A stretch of DNA of 64,000 bases from Neoceratodus forsteri (lineage: Eukaryota; Chordata; Ceratodontiformes; Ceratodontidae). The notes under the pieces were generated by a model. It saw nothing but the letters and a program-made list of their open reading frames with translations, did not search any database and was not told where the DNA came from. Numbering within the stretch: position 1 is the first letter of the stretch; each line of letters begins with the position of its first letter. The stretch is from NCBI GenBank assembly GCA_016271365.2, contig CM057456.1:659273501-659337500 (forward strand), given 5' to 3'. The position numbers and the translations under genes were made by a program. Positions 23,584 to 33,517 of this stretch are shown piece after piece.

Positions 23584-24237
23584 GCAAGGAGGGCTGGGGG
23601 GTTACTGGGATGCATAGGGAGAGGCATCACCAGTAGAAAACAGGAAGTTATTATCCCTCTGTACAGGCAGCTGGTGAGACCCCATCTGGAGTACTGTGTG
23701 CAGTTCTGGAGACCCAATCTCTGCAAAGACATAGACAGGATGGAAGCTGTCCAGAGGAGGGCAACTAAAATGGTGCAGGGTCTGCACCAGAAGACATATG
23801 AAGAGAGACTTAAGGAGCTTAATATGTATAGCCTCGAGGAAAGGAGGGAGAGGGGGACATGATAGAAACTTTCAAGTACCTCAAGGAATCAACAAAGTCC
23901 AAGAGGGTAGCATCTTTCAAAAAGAGTGTGCAAGAACAAGAGGACACAATTTGAAGATAGAGGGGCGGCTCAGAGGTAATTTAAGGAAGTATTTTTCACA
24001 GAGAGGGTTGTGGATGCATGGAAACGGCCTTCGAGGAGGTTGTGGAGTCAAAATCAGTGGTGGAATTCAAGCATGCATGGGACAGTCATAACGCAGTTCT
24101 GGGGGGGGTGGGGGTAAGAAGAAGTAGGCTGCTGGTTAACTAGGATCTGCAGCTTATCCAGTAGGTAGGGAAATGGGCAGACTGGGTGGGCCAAGTGGTC
24201 CTTATCTGCCATCAAATTCTATGTTTCTATGTTTTGC
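23584..24237 (+). pseudogene. CR1-type LINE 3' fragment inserted in the Ngaro element
   Basis: The frame reads IPLYRQLVRPHLEYCVQFW, then RRATKMVQGLHQKTYEERL and LNMYSLEERRERG, the C-terminal part of the CR1 ORF2 protein. It ends with the CR1-type tail (TGCCATCAAATTCTATGTTTCTATG), where the octamer ATTCTATG is the known 3' repeat of CR1. It lies between the Leu-Gln and Thr-Trp codons of the host element: removing it restores a reading DLQ-TWVEFL. A possible target duplication is only about five bases (TTGCA), in line with the short or absent duplications of CR1. Confidence 0.9.
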
Positions 24238-24685
24238 AGACCTGGGTGGAATTTTTGACATCCTTTAATGGAGTTGCCTTGTGGCAGACACCAGCTATCA
24301 GCAACCAGGAGCTGAAATTTTTTACAGATGCTTCTGGGGGTTTTGGGTTCTGGATATACTGCCAAGGAGAAGGTTGCACCGCTGCTTGGCCTCAGTCATG
24401 GCACGATGTGGGGCTTACTAAGAACTTGACCTTCTTGGAGTTCTTTCCCATCGTGGTCGCTATTGAGGTCTGGGGTAAGAGGCTGGAAAATAAGTTGGTG
24501 GTCTTTTGGTCTGACAACATTGGGTGGTACAAGTGATCAACCAGCAGTCTGCGAACTGTGACAAGGTATGCTCTTTGCTGAGAAAGTTTGTCCTGCAATG
24601 TTTAAGGTTAGATATTATGTTCAGGGCAAAGCATGTGCCAGGTGCGGATAACAAAATTGCTGACACACTCTTTCATTTCCAGTGA
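24238..24685 (+). pseudogene. Ngaro/DIRS RNase H remnant
   Basis: TWVEFLTSFNGVALWQ continues the RT end, followed by ELKFFTDASGGFGFW (first catalytic Asp), LTFLEFFPIVVAIEVWGKRL (Glu helix) and VVFWSDNIG (second Asp). After a frameshift near 24530 it continues to ADTLSHFQ near 24680, the usual end of the domain. The enzyme would remove the RNA strand during replication of the element. The frameshifts make it inactive. Confidence 0.85.
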
Positions 24686-24989
24686 CACAGGTTCAGGATT
24701 TTCCCGCTTGTTTGTATCAATTTCTTTGACAAATTTCAACCTGCAATGTAATTACTTCTGATGTTTTGTTTCTGTACTTTCCCGGGTCGTGCCTGAAAAT
24801 AGTCATCCCTATGGCTAGTGCACCTATGCTGTAATCAAAAACTAAATAAATAAAATAAAGGATGCTGGCTCCCGAGGCCAAGGAAGACCACCTGTCCCTC
24901 CCCACCTGGTTGGGGGACAGCCGGGCAGGATTTGGCAGGTAATATCCACGTCAGTAGCCCCTGGGACTTGGGGCAAGTATAGCAAGGGG

Positions 24990-25590
24990 GTGTCCCAATT
25001 TTTGAATTACTGTGGGGTGCGGGGAATAGCATACCCCTGGGCTGGGGTGGCAGGGGCCCTGCTGGTCTTCCTATGGGACCTAAAGGAAAAAGGGGCATCA
25101 AAAGCATCGGCAGGATCAATGCTGGCGGGGACAGCATTTTTTGGCAAGTTGCTGGGGCGTGGGAACATATTGCAGTAGTTTGCCGTAATAAAGTTCATGG
25201 AGGGTTGGGCGAGACAGAGCCCACCGGCTGGAGATGCTATACAGCTCATTTCCCTGCAGGGGTTAAGGGCACTGGTGCACAGTCTGGATAGCCGCACAAG
25301 GGATGAGCATGAGTGCCTGCTTTTCTGGGCCACTTTCTGTCTGGCTTTTTTGGGGCTTTTCGGATATGTGACTTGACGGTGGCCAACAAGACTGACCAGC
25401 TCGGTGGCCTCAAGAGACAGGATTTAGTCCTGCTGGACAGTAGGCTAACTATCTGGCTCCGCAGATCAAAGACAGACCAGAGAAGCAGGGGGGCACAGGT
25501 CACCCTTTGGGCTGCGGGGTATGCCGACATCTGCCCTGTGACCACTACAGACACAATATTAACATATGTTTTCTTCCTTCCCCTTGTGCC
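24990..25590 (+). pseudogene. Tyrosine recombinase remnant of the Ngaro element, C-terminus deleted
   Basis: The N-terminal core-binding part is seen at 24990-25178 (FLNYCGVRGIAYPWAG, then SMLAGTAFFGKLLGRG). After frameshifts the catalytic part starts at about 25313 with FLSGFFGAFRICDL, containing the first catalytic Arg, and continues through WLRRSKTDQRSRGAQV to ICPV. The HxxR box and the catalytic Tyr that should follow are absent: the frame runs straight into the hydrolase. The recombinase would join circular DNA to the genome without a target duplication. An internal deletion of roughly 100 or more codons is the simplest reading. Confidence 0.75.
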
Positions 25591-25591
25591 T

Positions 25592-26110
25592 GTAGGACAA
25601 AGATGGCAAAAGCAAGTGTGGATAGTGGGATCTTCTTATGTGTTCTGGGCCGGGAAGAGGGCAGAGGAGAGGATATATGGGACAGATTTGAGGATACCAA
25701 AAGAAGATGCCACTGTCTGATGGATTGAGATGCAGGTATGAGATGGGAACAATTGATGCCCTGCATCTGACACAACAAAAAGGAATTTGTCGTGCCTGAC
25801 ATCTTGGTGGTGCACACTGGGGGAAATAACATGGGGTCTCAGGCCACATTGGAACTAATCCTGTGGATAAAGTGGGATTGGATCACTCTGAGGACACTGC
25901 TGCCCCGGTGCCAGCTGGTATGGTTGGCGATACTGCCGTGCCTAGTCTGGCGCCATGCCCATGGCCATTGACTGGGCCAGGGTAAAGCTCAATAATGAAG
26001 TGGGAAAGTTTGTCATCTGGACAGACAGCATAACCATTGGTCATCAGGAAATTTAAACTTCCTGCCCTGGGTATATCACACAGACGGGGTACATCTATCA
26101 GACGTGGAGG
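25592..26110 (+). pseudogene. SGNH (GDSL-like) hydrolase domain of the Ngaro element
   Basis: Block I is VWIVGSSYVFWAGKRAEE at about 25617-25660, with the Gly-Ser of the nucleophile block. After a frameshift, VPDILVVHTGGNN at about 25792-25830 carries the Gly and Asn of blocks II/III. After further breaks, DGVHLSD at 26083-26103 carries the Asp and His of block V. These are the conserved blocks of SGNH hydrolases. In Ngaro elements a hydrolase of this kind is known but its role is not. The copy is broken by at least three frameshifts or stops. Confidence 0.75.
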
Positions 26111-26616
26111 TGGATGTTTAATGTAACTATTCAGACCGTGTTGGAAACCACAATTTATAAAGGGTAACAGCGGTAATTCATAATGCGAGCTGGTGGTGGT
26201 GGGGGGTGAGGCAAGGTTTAGCCGTGCCCCCCGTGGTGGGTTTGGGGGTCTCACGGTGAGGCCTGGAGAGTGTTGTACCCCCATTCCCTGTTGGCCTTAA
26301 GCTGTGTGGCTCAAAGTTGGAGAGGCAGGAACAGGTGGGGGGGTCCCACCGTCAGGGGTAGGCAGAGTAAGGGAATTGGAGGAAGCTCGCCCGCCTCAGC
26401 ACGTGTGGCTGAGGTGAAAGGGGCACTCCGGGAGGCCAAGACACCCCTTCTGGTATAGGGTGGGTGTATAGTGTCTGAGCCAGGATCCGAGGCCCCTCGG
26501 GTGCCCGAAACGGGTGGTATAGTATTTATCGGATGTATTAATTGGGTGTACTGTCATTGGGGTATTGTGGTTTCCTACATGTGTAAATAAATATATGTGA
26601 TGTTAAATGTGTAAGC

Positions 26617-26660
26617 AGTGTGTGTGTGTGTGTGTGTGTTATATATAATATATATATGTA
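26617..26660. repeat. (TG)n and (TA)n microsatellite
   Basis: About eleven TG dinucleotides are followed directly by a TATA-rich run. It lies between the Ngaro remnant and a MITE. Confidence 0.9.
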
Positions 26661-26717
26661 AGACCTGAAAGCTGAAAATGTATTTGATAAATGTACAAGG
26701 GGGGAACGGGCCTCCCC

Positions 26718-27027
26718 AGCATACCTCTCAACCTTTGTCCCCAAATGTGGAACATTGCTCTCAAAATGTGGAACAGATGAGTAAAATGTGGAACACTTAA
26801 TCAGATCTTTACCTAGGAAGCTCAGAACACTGTTAAAATGTTTGCATTTATGTTAAGAAAGGCTGCTATTATTTGAATAATGTAATTTTTGCTTCATTTA
26901 CTATAGATTTTTTCTTTAAAATGTTAATACTGAATGTGGGACAAGTCCTCACAATGTGGAACAGGGAGCTTTTGTGAAGTAAAATGAGGAACGTTCCTCG
27001 TAATGTGGTACAGTTGAGAGGTATGCT
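26718..27027. mobile_element. MITE with perfect 15-bp terminal inverted repeats
   Basis: AGCATACCTCTCAAC at 26718-26732 is the exact complement of GTTGAGAGGTATGCT at 27013-27027. Both ends are followed inward by several copies of AATGTGGAACA, so the sub-terminal parts are internally repeated. It is 310 bp and non-coding. It ends about 70 bp before the CpG-rich region of HUS1. CCTC lies near both outer edges but a target duplication is not secure. Confidence 0.75.
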
Positions 27028-27099
27028 CCTCAGTCCCTGTCAAAGTGGAGGACACTGCTGATTACTTTCTACACCCTCAGGGACATCAAAGCGCCTGTC

Positions 27100-27425
27100 T
27101 GCAAACCGTAGAAGACTACGTCATGCAGCTACAGACGACCACGTGCTCCTTGCATGGTCTTTGCAGTTGCGCGCCTTGCTAGCATCAGTTGTGACGTCCT
27201 GTCAGCTGGCTGCCGCTCTTCGCAGTCGTGATATGGCACCGCTAGGTGTCGCTGTGCTACAGGAAACGTAAGTGCGCGGACGAGGCCGGAACTGTGAGAG
27301 CCTGTGTCGGCGGTTCCTACTGGGAAGGCTATAGACAGCCCCCCTTAGTCAGCGCCTTCGTTTGAAAGGTCCACAGAACGACGAGGTCCTATTAACCCTA
27401 TGGAAAAGTCGGACTCTAGGAAGCG
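27100..27425 (+). promoter_or_regulatory. HUS1: CpG-rich promoter and 5' UTR of HUS1
   Basis: CpG dinucleotides are frequent here and rare in nearly all of the neighbouring sequence. No TATA box is visible, as is usual for housekeeping promoters. Candidate sites include an E-box CACGTG (27140-27145) and a CRE-like TGACGTC (27192-27198). The transcription start cannot be read from sequence alone, so the split between promoter and 5' UTR is unknown. The region leads directly into the HUS1 start codon. Confidence 0.65.
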
Positions 27426-27429
27426 ATGA
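27400..27429 (+). CDS. Nine-codon upstream ORF overlapping the HUS1 start
   Basis: An ATG at 27400 opens a short frame, MEKSDSRKR, that stops with TGA at 27427-27429. The HUS1 ATG is 27426-27428, so stop and start share ATGA. If the transcript includes 27400, ribosomes ending the short frame would stand exactly at the HUS1 start, which could set its translation level. Whether it is translated is inference. Confidence 0.5.
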   Translation: MEKSDSRKR

Positions 27430-27477
27430 GGTTGCGGGCCAAAATAGTCGATGTGGGCTGCTTGAATCATTTTACAC
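27426..27477 (+). CDS. HUS1: HUS1 checkpoint clamp protein, coding exon 1
   Basis: The exon encodes the first 17 residues, MRLRAKIVDVGCLNHFT, plus one base of the next codon. From memory of the family, vertebrate HUS1 begins M-K-F-R-A-K-I-V-D-G-A-C-L-N-H-F-T-R, so the match is clear. The donor is C|GTGCGT at 27478, leaving phase 1, which fits exon 2 exactly. HUS1 is the PCNA-like third member of the RAD9-RAD1-HUS1 ring. RAD17-RFC loads this ring at recessed ends in damaged or stalled DNA, where it helps to activate ATR through TOPBP1. The protein acts in the nucleus. The ATG was chosen by homology; it lies at the end of a CpG-rich 5' region and directly after a short upstream ORF. Confidence 0.95.
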
Positions 27478-28761
27478 GTGCGTGCCGAACTGCTCAGCAG
27501 CCCCGTAGACGTTCTTTACTGCTGATTTCAATAACTTTGCGTCTGACATTTGAAAAGGAAAAGCAGTTACTCCCTTACTCAAGCCAGTAAAAAAATAAAA
27601 TAACTGTAACCCAAGATAAAATGCAGGTAGAATTAGTGTATGTGCTAGCCTGTGCAAAATTGCAACGTGACCGAAGTGCTAGGGAGCAACCCCTGCGATT
27701 TGCACAGCGTACGAAAACGAGTCTTCCTGCATTTTGTGTTGGATTCCGGTTCTCTTTTTACTGGATTCCAGAGCTTGCTTTTTCACCCAGTGTGTTAGTG
27801 ACCAGGTCTTATTTGTCGGGACCTTTTTTGTTTGTTTTAATTTTGCTATCCGGGTATGGCTCACTGGACACATTGCCTGCTTTCAGGGGCGACCCGGGCG
27901 CACTGGGGAGGTCAAGGGGTTTGCTCAGGGTCACACAGTATTCAAGGGGATGTTGTGGGAATAAATCTCACGCAGGAAATAAGCGTATGTAGCCTGCATT
28001 GCTGCGCAACCAGTCAAGACTGTAGACCGGTGTAGTCATTATTGTACACCTTAGAAATAAAGGTCCATTTGTCTCTGTACTGTAAGCAGTTGGGTACACT
28101 TAAGTGCAGTCCCAAGCCGTATGCCGTTTTGTAACCATTAATCTAACATGGAATATTTGATTTACTGTAGACCACCGAATGATGTCTGTTTACATGTCTG
28201 TTCTTTAGTACCTGATATAAGGGTACAGTTTGTTTAGAGATCAGATGAGATGTGACAACAATCGGAATTTGTTTTAAGCGGTGGGGGTATAGTTGGAGAA
28301 GGTTTACAAAACTGAAATTCCTGATTACATTTATGTCAGCCAGTTGCTTTTAGCTGTTTGTTTTTCTTCATTGTAGATTTCAACAGATCACCTGAGGATT
28401 TCCTGCTATCTATTTGTTTTTGCAGTGCTTGTCTATTTGCAGTGAGAACTAAGATTATTGATTTGATTCAGTTGCAGACTCTGTAAAGTTATGCGCATGG
28501 CCCCAATCTTCTGTGTTCTCCATAAGCCATGGTAGCTGTGGGAGCTGGTGGGTGGGTGTCCGAGGACATGGGATGGTACTGGACGATTAGGAGAACCATT
28601 AGCTATCGGGTAGTGTCAATATAGGGCTTGTGAGAGAGAGGAGTGCCATTGGCACTAAAGATGGCAAGGGTGCTGGATCACTGCTGGGGGCAAGGCTGAC
28701 TTGCTGACTGGGGAAACGGTACAAAGATGCTGCACTAGTGTGGGCAGGGCAGTGGACACCG

Positions 28762-28789
28762 GTGTGTGTGTGTGTGTGTGTGTGTGTGT
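28762..28789. repeat. (GT)n microsatellite
   Basis: Fourteen uninterrupted GT dinucleotides in HUS1 intron 1. Confidence 0.95.
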
Positions 28790-29104
28790 TGACGCAGCAG
28801 TTGCAACATCCATTCTGTGTATATTGTTGCACTCCAGGAGCCCCCCCCCCCCAGGCTTTGTGACACCTGTGTCTAAATGTTGCAGTTGGCAGCACAACCA
28901 CGTGGGCCTCGTATTCTGCACTGCATCGAGTAACACTTGGTATTCTGCACCATTGGGGTGGTGCACCGTTGCTGACATGTGAAGATGCATCTGGGTGTGT
29001 TGTGAGGTGATTAAGTTAGGGCTCTGTTGAGATGCTGTAGCAGCGAACTGAAACTGCAGGAGTTTTCAGCCCCTGTGTGGACTACAGCATGTGTTGGCGA
29101 AATG

Positions 29105-29227
29105 CCCGACACGGTGGGCAGTAGTTGGCTATATCGGACCTTCCAGGGGCTATAAGGCCCTGTGGCATCGGGCCTCATTATGCCCCTGGATGGTGTAGTA
29201 TAGCCCAATACCGCCCATCCTGTTGGG
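29105..29227 (-). repeat. Short palindromic repeat, copy 2
   Basis: It is the inverted partner of 4179-4311 and has the better preserved ends: CCCGACACGGTGGGCAGTA at the left and the complement of CCCAACAGGATGGGCGGTA at the right, followed inward by complementary TTGGCTATA / TATAGCCCAA. Between copies the inner text (AGGGGC.TATAAGGCCCT...GGGCCTCAT) is also shared. It is likely a small non-autonomous DNA element. Confidence 0.6.
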
Positions 29228-29926
29228 AATTCTTGCTTAAATATTTCAACTAACCACATTGCTTTTATATTTTGTATTGGCTTTATTTAGAGCTACTAAA
29301 TGTGAGTGCTACTTTTGTACCTTGGCTAAATCATGTAACAATGTCATTGTAACAGGACAACTTTGTAAACAAGGCTTTCAGCCCATAAGTTATGTCCTGT
29401 CTAAAATAAAGGTCTTCACTTACTAGTACTTATTGAAAGGGGAGTGCAGCCCATGATGGTGAGAAAACTGCAGTTAATAGCATTGCCAGCTATCTTTCCT
29501 GTTTCTGAGAACTTGATCCTTACTGAACATCACTTCAGTAGGAGACTTACTGTACATGATAATTTTTTTGTTTGTTTGTTTTTTATATACACCCTCCCTC
29601 ACCGACCACTCCTTCAGGTCTCCCTAGGTCCTCCGTGTGCTCGCTCTCCCTGACACCGCCCCTTAACTCACATCGTTACTTCGAGTAATCTGGCGATCCT
29701 TCGCCGACTGGTCCCCTCCCGACGAGAGGTAAGGCAACTGCTTCCCTGATTTGCATCATGCTCGTGCTCCGGGATCTTGAGTCCTCTGAGCTCCAGCCAA
29801 CTACCCCCCAGGTTCTCGACTTCTTCCGCTATTATGGAACAACATACAAAAGAGTAGGGTGAACAGATAAGTTGGAATGTGACCGCACTAGGGAACAGCT
29901 GTGCTCTGGTCAAAAGCAACAGAAAA

Positions 29927-30253
29927 ATGAACAAGAAAGGGTCCATCACCTCTGCCTACGCATTCATGGAACTGTGCCATATAAACAGTGTCAGTACCAA
30001 CTTGGTCAATAGCCACTGAAGTGTAAGGACTCACCAAGCATGTGGATAGTTTAGTTCCTTTATTTAGTTGATAAAATGCCTGGAAACCAATCCAAAAAGT
30101 TCAAAAACAATCCAATGCTCCCCTGCTCCTTTACAAAGCTTCCTTGTTACGTGATGGCCAAGATGATACACGTGCTATGTCACCTGATGATACCAAAACC
30201 TTAAATGAAAAGACTCTTTAAAAGTCTGTTTCCTGTAGGTGTAAATGCTATTT
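29927..30253. repeat. Left arm of a long inverted repeat flanking an L2
   Basis: TGAACAAGAAAGGGTCCATCACCTCTGCC at the outer end and GTAGGTGTAAATGC at the inner end are the complements of the right arm (33093-33517). The arms also share the text around TTTATTTAGTTGATAAAATGCC and GGAAGCTTTGT. This arm is about 100 bp shorter than the right one because it lacks a segment present at about 33150-33250. Confidence 0.85.
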
Positions 30254-33092
30254 GATATGAGATATCTTTAAAGATTGCATTTATAATTGTAACATCATCT
30301 AGATATATATTATCATGGGATTTATATTTCCCATGGTATAAACAGATGTAATTACAGTTAAAGCTTACTCAAAAACAGCACTTATATTGCACTCTAGTGG
30401 TCAAGACCTAAAATTACCATTTCATTTATTATACTAAAAAATATAGGAATCTATAGAAATCAAAGCTGCCAGTGGTAGTTTGTAAAACAAAGATTGCACA
30501 AAGTTCTTTCACAAAACTGGCAGCAGTCAAGAATATGCTGGTACAAATCTGTATGGAAAAGAAGAAAAAAAATATAAAAAAAATCAAAATCATAGAAACA
30601 TACCAATGTCAAGCAAAAATACATTTCATTTCTTCAAAAAGGGTATGACTTCAGTTTTACCATTTAGACCCTTACACTCCATAGACTTAAATGCAAAGAT
30701 CCAATATTTTATTTCTGATCTCGGATTAACCATTTGAGCTCAAAGCTCTTTTCATAGGTTCCACGTTGGTACATTTAGAACAAGTAGGTGATTATACAGA
30801 GGAGTGAGACAAAAGAACATTTAGGTACATTTGGTCTTTAAAGGAATGCAAAAAATACAGCGAAAACTAAAACTGGAATAAGTAAACACAGTCGGATACA
30901 TACAGGAACAGACTAAATAACTGTGCCCAACAGGGAGCCTGTCAGTTGTCAGCAACACCAGGGGGTCAGCTCATAGAAGTGTTTGAGAGACAGGGTGGGG
31001 GGTTGAGCCCCAAGTGCAGGGTGTCCGAGCGAGAGAGCTGTTTGGCAGAAGGGCAGATGGTAGGAGATGCCTTTGCTAGGTACTTGCTGTGGCAGACACA
31101 TTAAGATTCCTGTAGTAAATGTTTCTTTAGGTTCTTTTTGAAGGTCCACAGATTGAGCAGGCTAATAATGTTCTCATGGAGGGAGTTGAACCACACCGGT
31201 GCCTGATAGGCAAAGGACCTTTGTCCTTGAGATGTCCGACAGTTTGGAGTCAGGAAGAACTGCAGTTCTGAATTTCGGGTGGGCCTGGGATTAGTGCTGA
31301 GAACTAGGAGTTGTTGGACCCCAGTCGGGAGCTGACCAAGGCAGATCTTTTTGGCCAGGAGGCAGGATTGATATTTTAAGTGACCAAAGAGTGTTAGCCA
31401 GTGAGCCTTTGCATAGAGATCGCAGGTGTGGGTTAATCGGTGTGCCCCTAAGGTGAGCCTGCAGGCATTGTTAAGGGCAGTTTTTATACATCGGAGGGCA
31501 GTATCTGTGGCAGAGCCCTATATCGGTAGTCCGTAATCCACTAGGGAACCCACTGAACTGTGGACCGCTGTGCTGAGGGCTTCAGGGGTCAGGCTCTGCC
31601 TATGGCGATAAAGTAGCCCCAAGCGTTTGTTGATTGTTTTAGCTGTGATGTCTATGTGGGAGGGCGAGGGAGAGCGAGCTGTCGAGTGATTTTGAGATAT
31701 TTGAAGTGATGAACACGTTCAAGAGGAGCACCACCCCTATCACATATTGATAGCGGGTAGTTTTTGTACTTGTTCTTAAGACTGGTGAACAACATGTTGT
31801 TTTTTTTTTTTTTGGTTTTTTTGGTAGTTCATTATCAATTTTTGATTTTTTTTGAACCGCGACTCAACGCTGGTGAAGTCACGTTGTAGCTGTTGCCCAA
31901 GAGCAGTGGTGTCCAGAGCCATTAGAAAAGATAACCGCATCATCCGCATGGAGGAGGATATGGCGCTGACTGGCTAGGGGAAGGCAATTCAGAAATAGGC
32001 TAAAGAGGAGGGGGCCCAGTATTGACCCCAGTGGAACGCCTGAGCACACAGTCTTGGTGTCAGAGAGAAAGGTATCTATCCTGACTTGCTGTATACTGCA
32101 GCGTAGGTAACTGCGGAACCATGCAGCCACCTCGGGCTAGGCCTATGGTAGTGAGTTGGTCAACTAGGAGGGCATGGTTGACCGTGTCAAAGGCCTTTGT
32201 TAGGTCAGTATACTGTAGATAGCCCCGACAAGCTGGCCAAGATCGAGTGATTTGTGGATGAAGCCTGTGTATTCCAGGAGGGCTGTAGTGGTGCTATGCC
32301 CAGCCCTAAAGCCTTGTTGCTCTGCGCATAGAAGCATGTGCTTGTCCAGATAATCAACAATTTGGTCAGCAGCGATTTGTTCAAGGGCCTTCGAGAGTGG
32401 TGGTAGTATAGAGATGGGTCTATAGTTCCCGGGGAGAGCACGATCCCCACTCTTGTATACAGGGGTGACTACTGCAGCTTTCCATTTTTGGGGGAATACT
32501 GCAAGACGGAGCGAGAGGTTAAGGATATGGGTGAGAGGGGACAGGATATCTTCGAGTGAGAGCGAGAGTAGTTTCAGGTCGAGGATATTCCCCACTGAAT
32601 CTCCCCTTCCCAAGCACTTTGCGCAGATATTTCCTGGTTTCTCTGAAGGTAATAGTCTTGAAGCGAAAGGGGGAATGTGATGGAGATTGCATGGGTGCAG
32701 CAGGGATGGTAGGGGAGAAGAAGTCGGCGGGGAGAACATGCTGCAAGTCAGTGAGGGCATTGTTCAAGGTGTTGGCGATAGATTTAGGGTCTAGGATGGG
32801 GAGCCATCAACGCAGAGCATGGTAGGGGCCATTTTGGGTTCTCTCCCGGTGACCTCATTTAGGTTAGCCCAGAATTTGCGCCCGTCATTCCAGTTCTTGG
32901 TTAGGGCATCTTTACAGTATACATGTTTGGCTAATCGGATGGTCCTGGTACAGTTGTTCCTCGCATGTTTGTAGTTCAGGATAGCAGACTGCTTGCCAGT
33001 GGCCCTAGCTATATGCAGTATTGATTTCTTTTTAGTAATTGTTGTAGTCTCCTCCCCTTTGTGACAGTATAGGCTTTTCAATGCCAGTGTCA
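30254..33092 (-). mobile_element. L2-type LINE remnant between the inverted-repeat arms
   Basis: The coding part runs leftward from 33092 to about 31130, then a 3' region of about 850 bp leads to the left arm. The 5' half (endonuclease) is absent. The strand is antisense to HUS1. The endonuclease-to-RT linker, RT and C-terminal region are recognisable. A second, longer L2 follows at 34160. The boundaries with the arms are sharp at 33092/33093 but only approximate at 30254. Confidence 0.75.
31130..33092 (-). pseudogene. L2 ORF2 remnant: RT and C-terminal region
   Basis: From the right: a linker with ILNYKHARNNCTRTIRLAKH and RKFWANLNEVTGR (33100-32800), then the RT core with VVTPVYKSGD, NYRPISILPPLSKALEQI and LCAEQQGFRAGHSTTTALL (32460-32205). 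After a frameshift the next part gives TKAFDTVNHALL-like text and then RSYLRCSIQQVRID, GVPLGSILGPLLFSLFLN and LHADDAVIF, the catalytic box (about 31945-32090). The C-terminal part, with INKRLGLLYRHRQSLTPEA and LFGHLKYQSCLLAKKI, runs on to about 31130. These are the marks of the L2 group. Several frameshifts and stops make it dead. Confidence 0.8.
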
Positions 33093-33517
33093 GCATTTGC
33101 ACCTACAAGAAACATAGACTTTTAAAGAGTCTTTTCGTTTAAGGTTTTGGTATTTGCTACACATTGATCTGGTGTTCAATATTATCTGTGTATATCACTT
33201 TAAGTGTGGATTCGTATTTGAGTGCTTCCTTGGCTACCTATTACACCTTTGAAAACGCACGTAGTGCAAAACGCGTCAAGTGACGTAGCACGTGTTATCA
33301 CGCAACAAGGAAGCTTTGTGAAGGAGCGGGGGAGCGTTGGATTGTTTTTGGACTTTTGGGATTGTTTCTAGGCATTTTATCAACTAAATAAAGGAACTAA
33401 ACTATCCACATGCTTGGTGAGTCCTTACACGTCAGTGGCTATTGACCAAGTTGGTACTGACATTGTTTATACGGCACAGTTCTGTGAATGCATAGGCAGA
33501 GGTGCTGGTCCCTTTCT
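33093..33517. repeat. Right arm of the long inverted repeat
   Basis: It runs from GCATTTGCACCTAC at the inner end to CCCTTTCTTGTTCA at the outer end. It holds an AAAACGCGTCAAGTGACGTAGCACGTG segment, only partly kept in the left arm. The stretch 33518-34159 between this arm and the next L2 is A/T-rich and holds nothing I recognise. Confidence 0.85.

Larger units (their letters stand above)
22600..26110 (+). mobile_element. Ngaro/DIRS-type tyrosine-recombinase retrotransposon, decayed
   Basis: Four domains follow in order on one strand: a DIRS-like reverse transcriptase, RNase H, a tyrosine recombinase and an SGNH hydrolase. In vertebrates this order, with a hydrolase after the recombinase, is known from the Ngaro group, which integrates with a recombinase and not with a DDE integrase. 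The reading frame shifts many times and a CR1 fragment splits the element at 23584-24237. Terminal repeats were not identified, so the outer limits are only those of the coding part. Confidence 0.8.

Noticed and set aside
27240..27285. Alternative HUS1 exon 1 using the AAAC|GTAAGT donor near 27269
   Set aside because: The residues before it do not match HUS1, while the ATG at 27426 gives a direct match and the right phase.
27860..27960. MIR-like or SINE-like text (CAGGGTCACACAGT)
   Set aside because: Only a short match without promoter boxes or a defined end; CAGGGGCGACCCGGG is also found near 34230, so it may be part of an L2 3' UTR.
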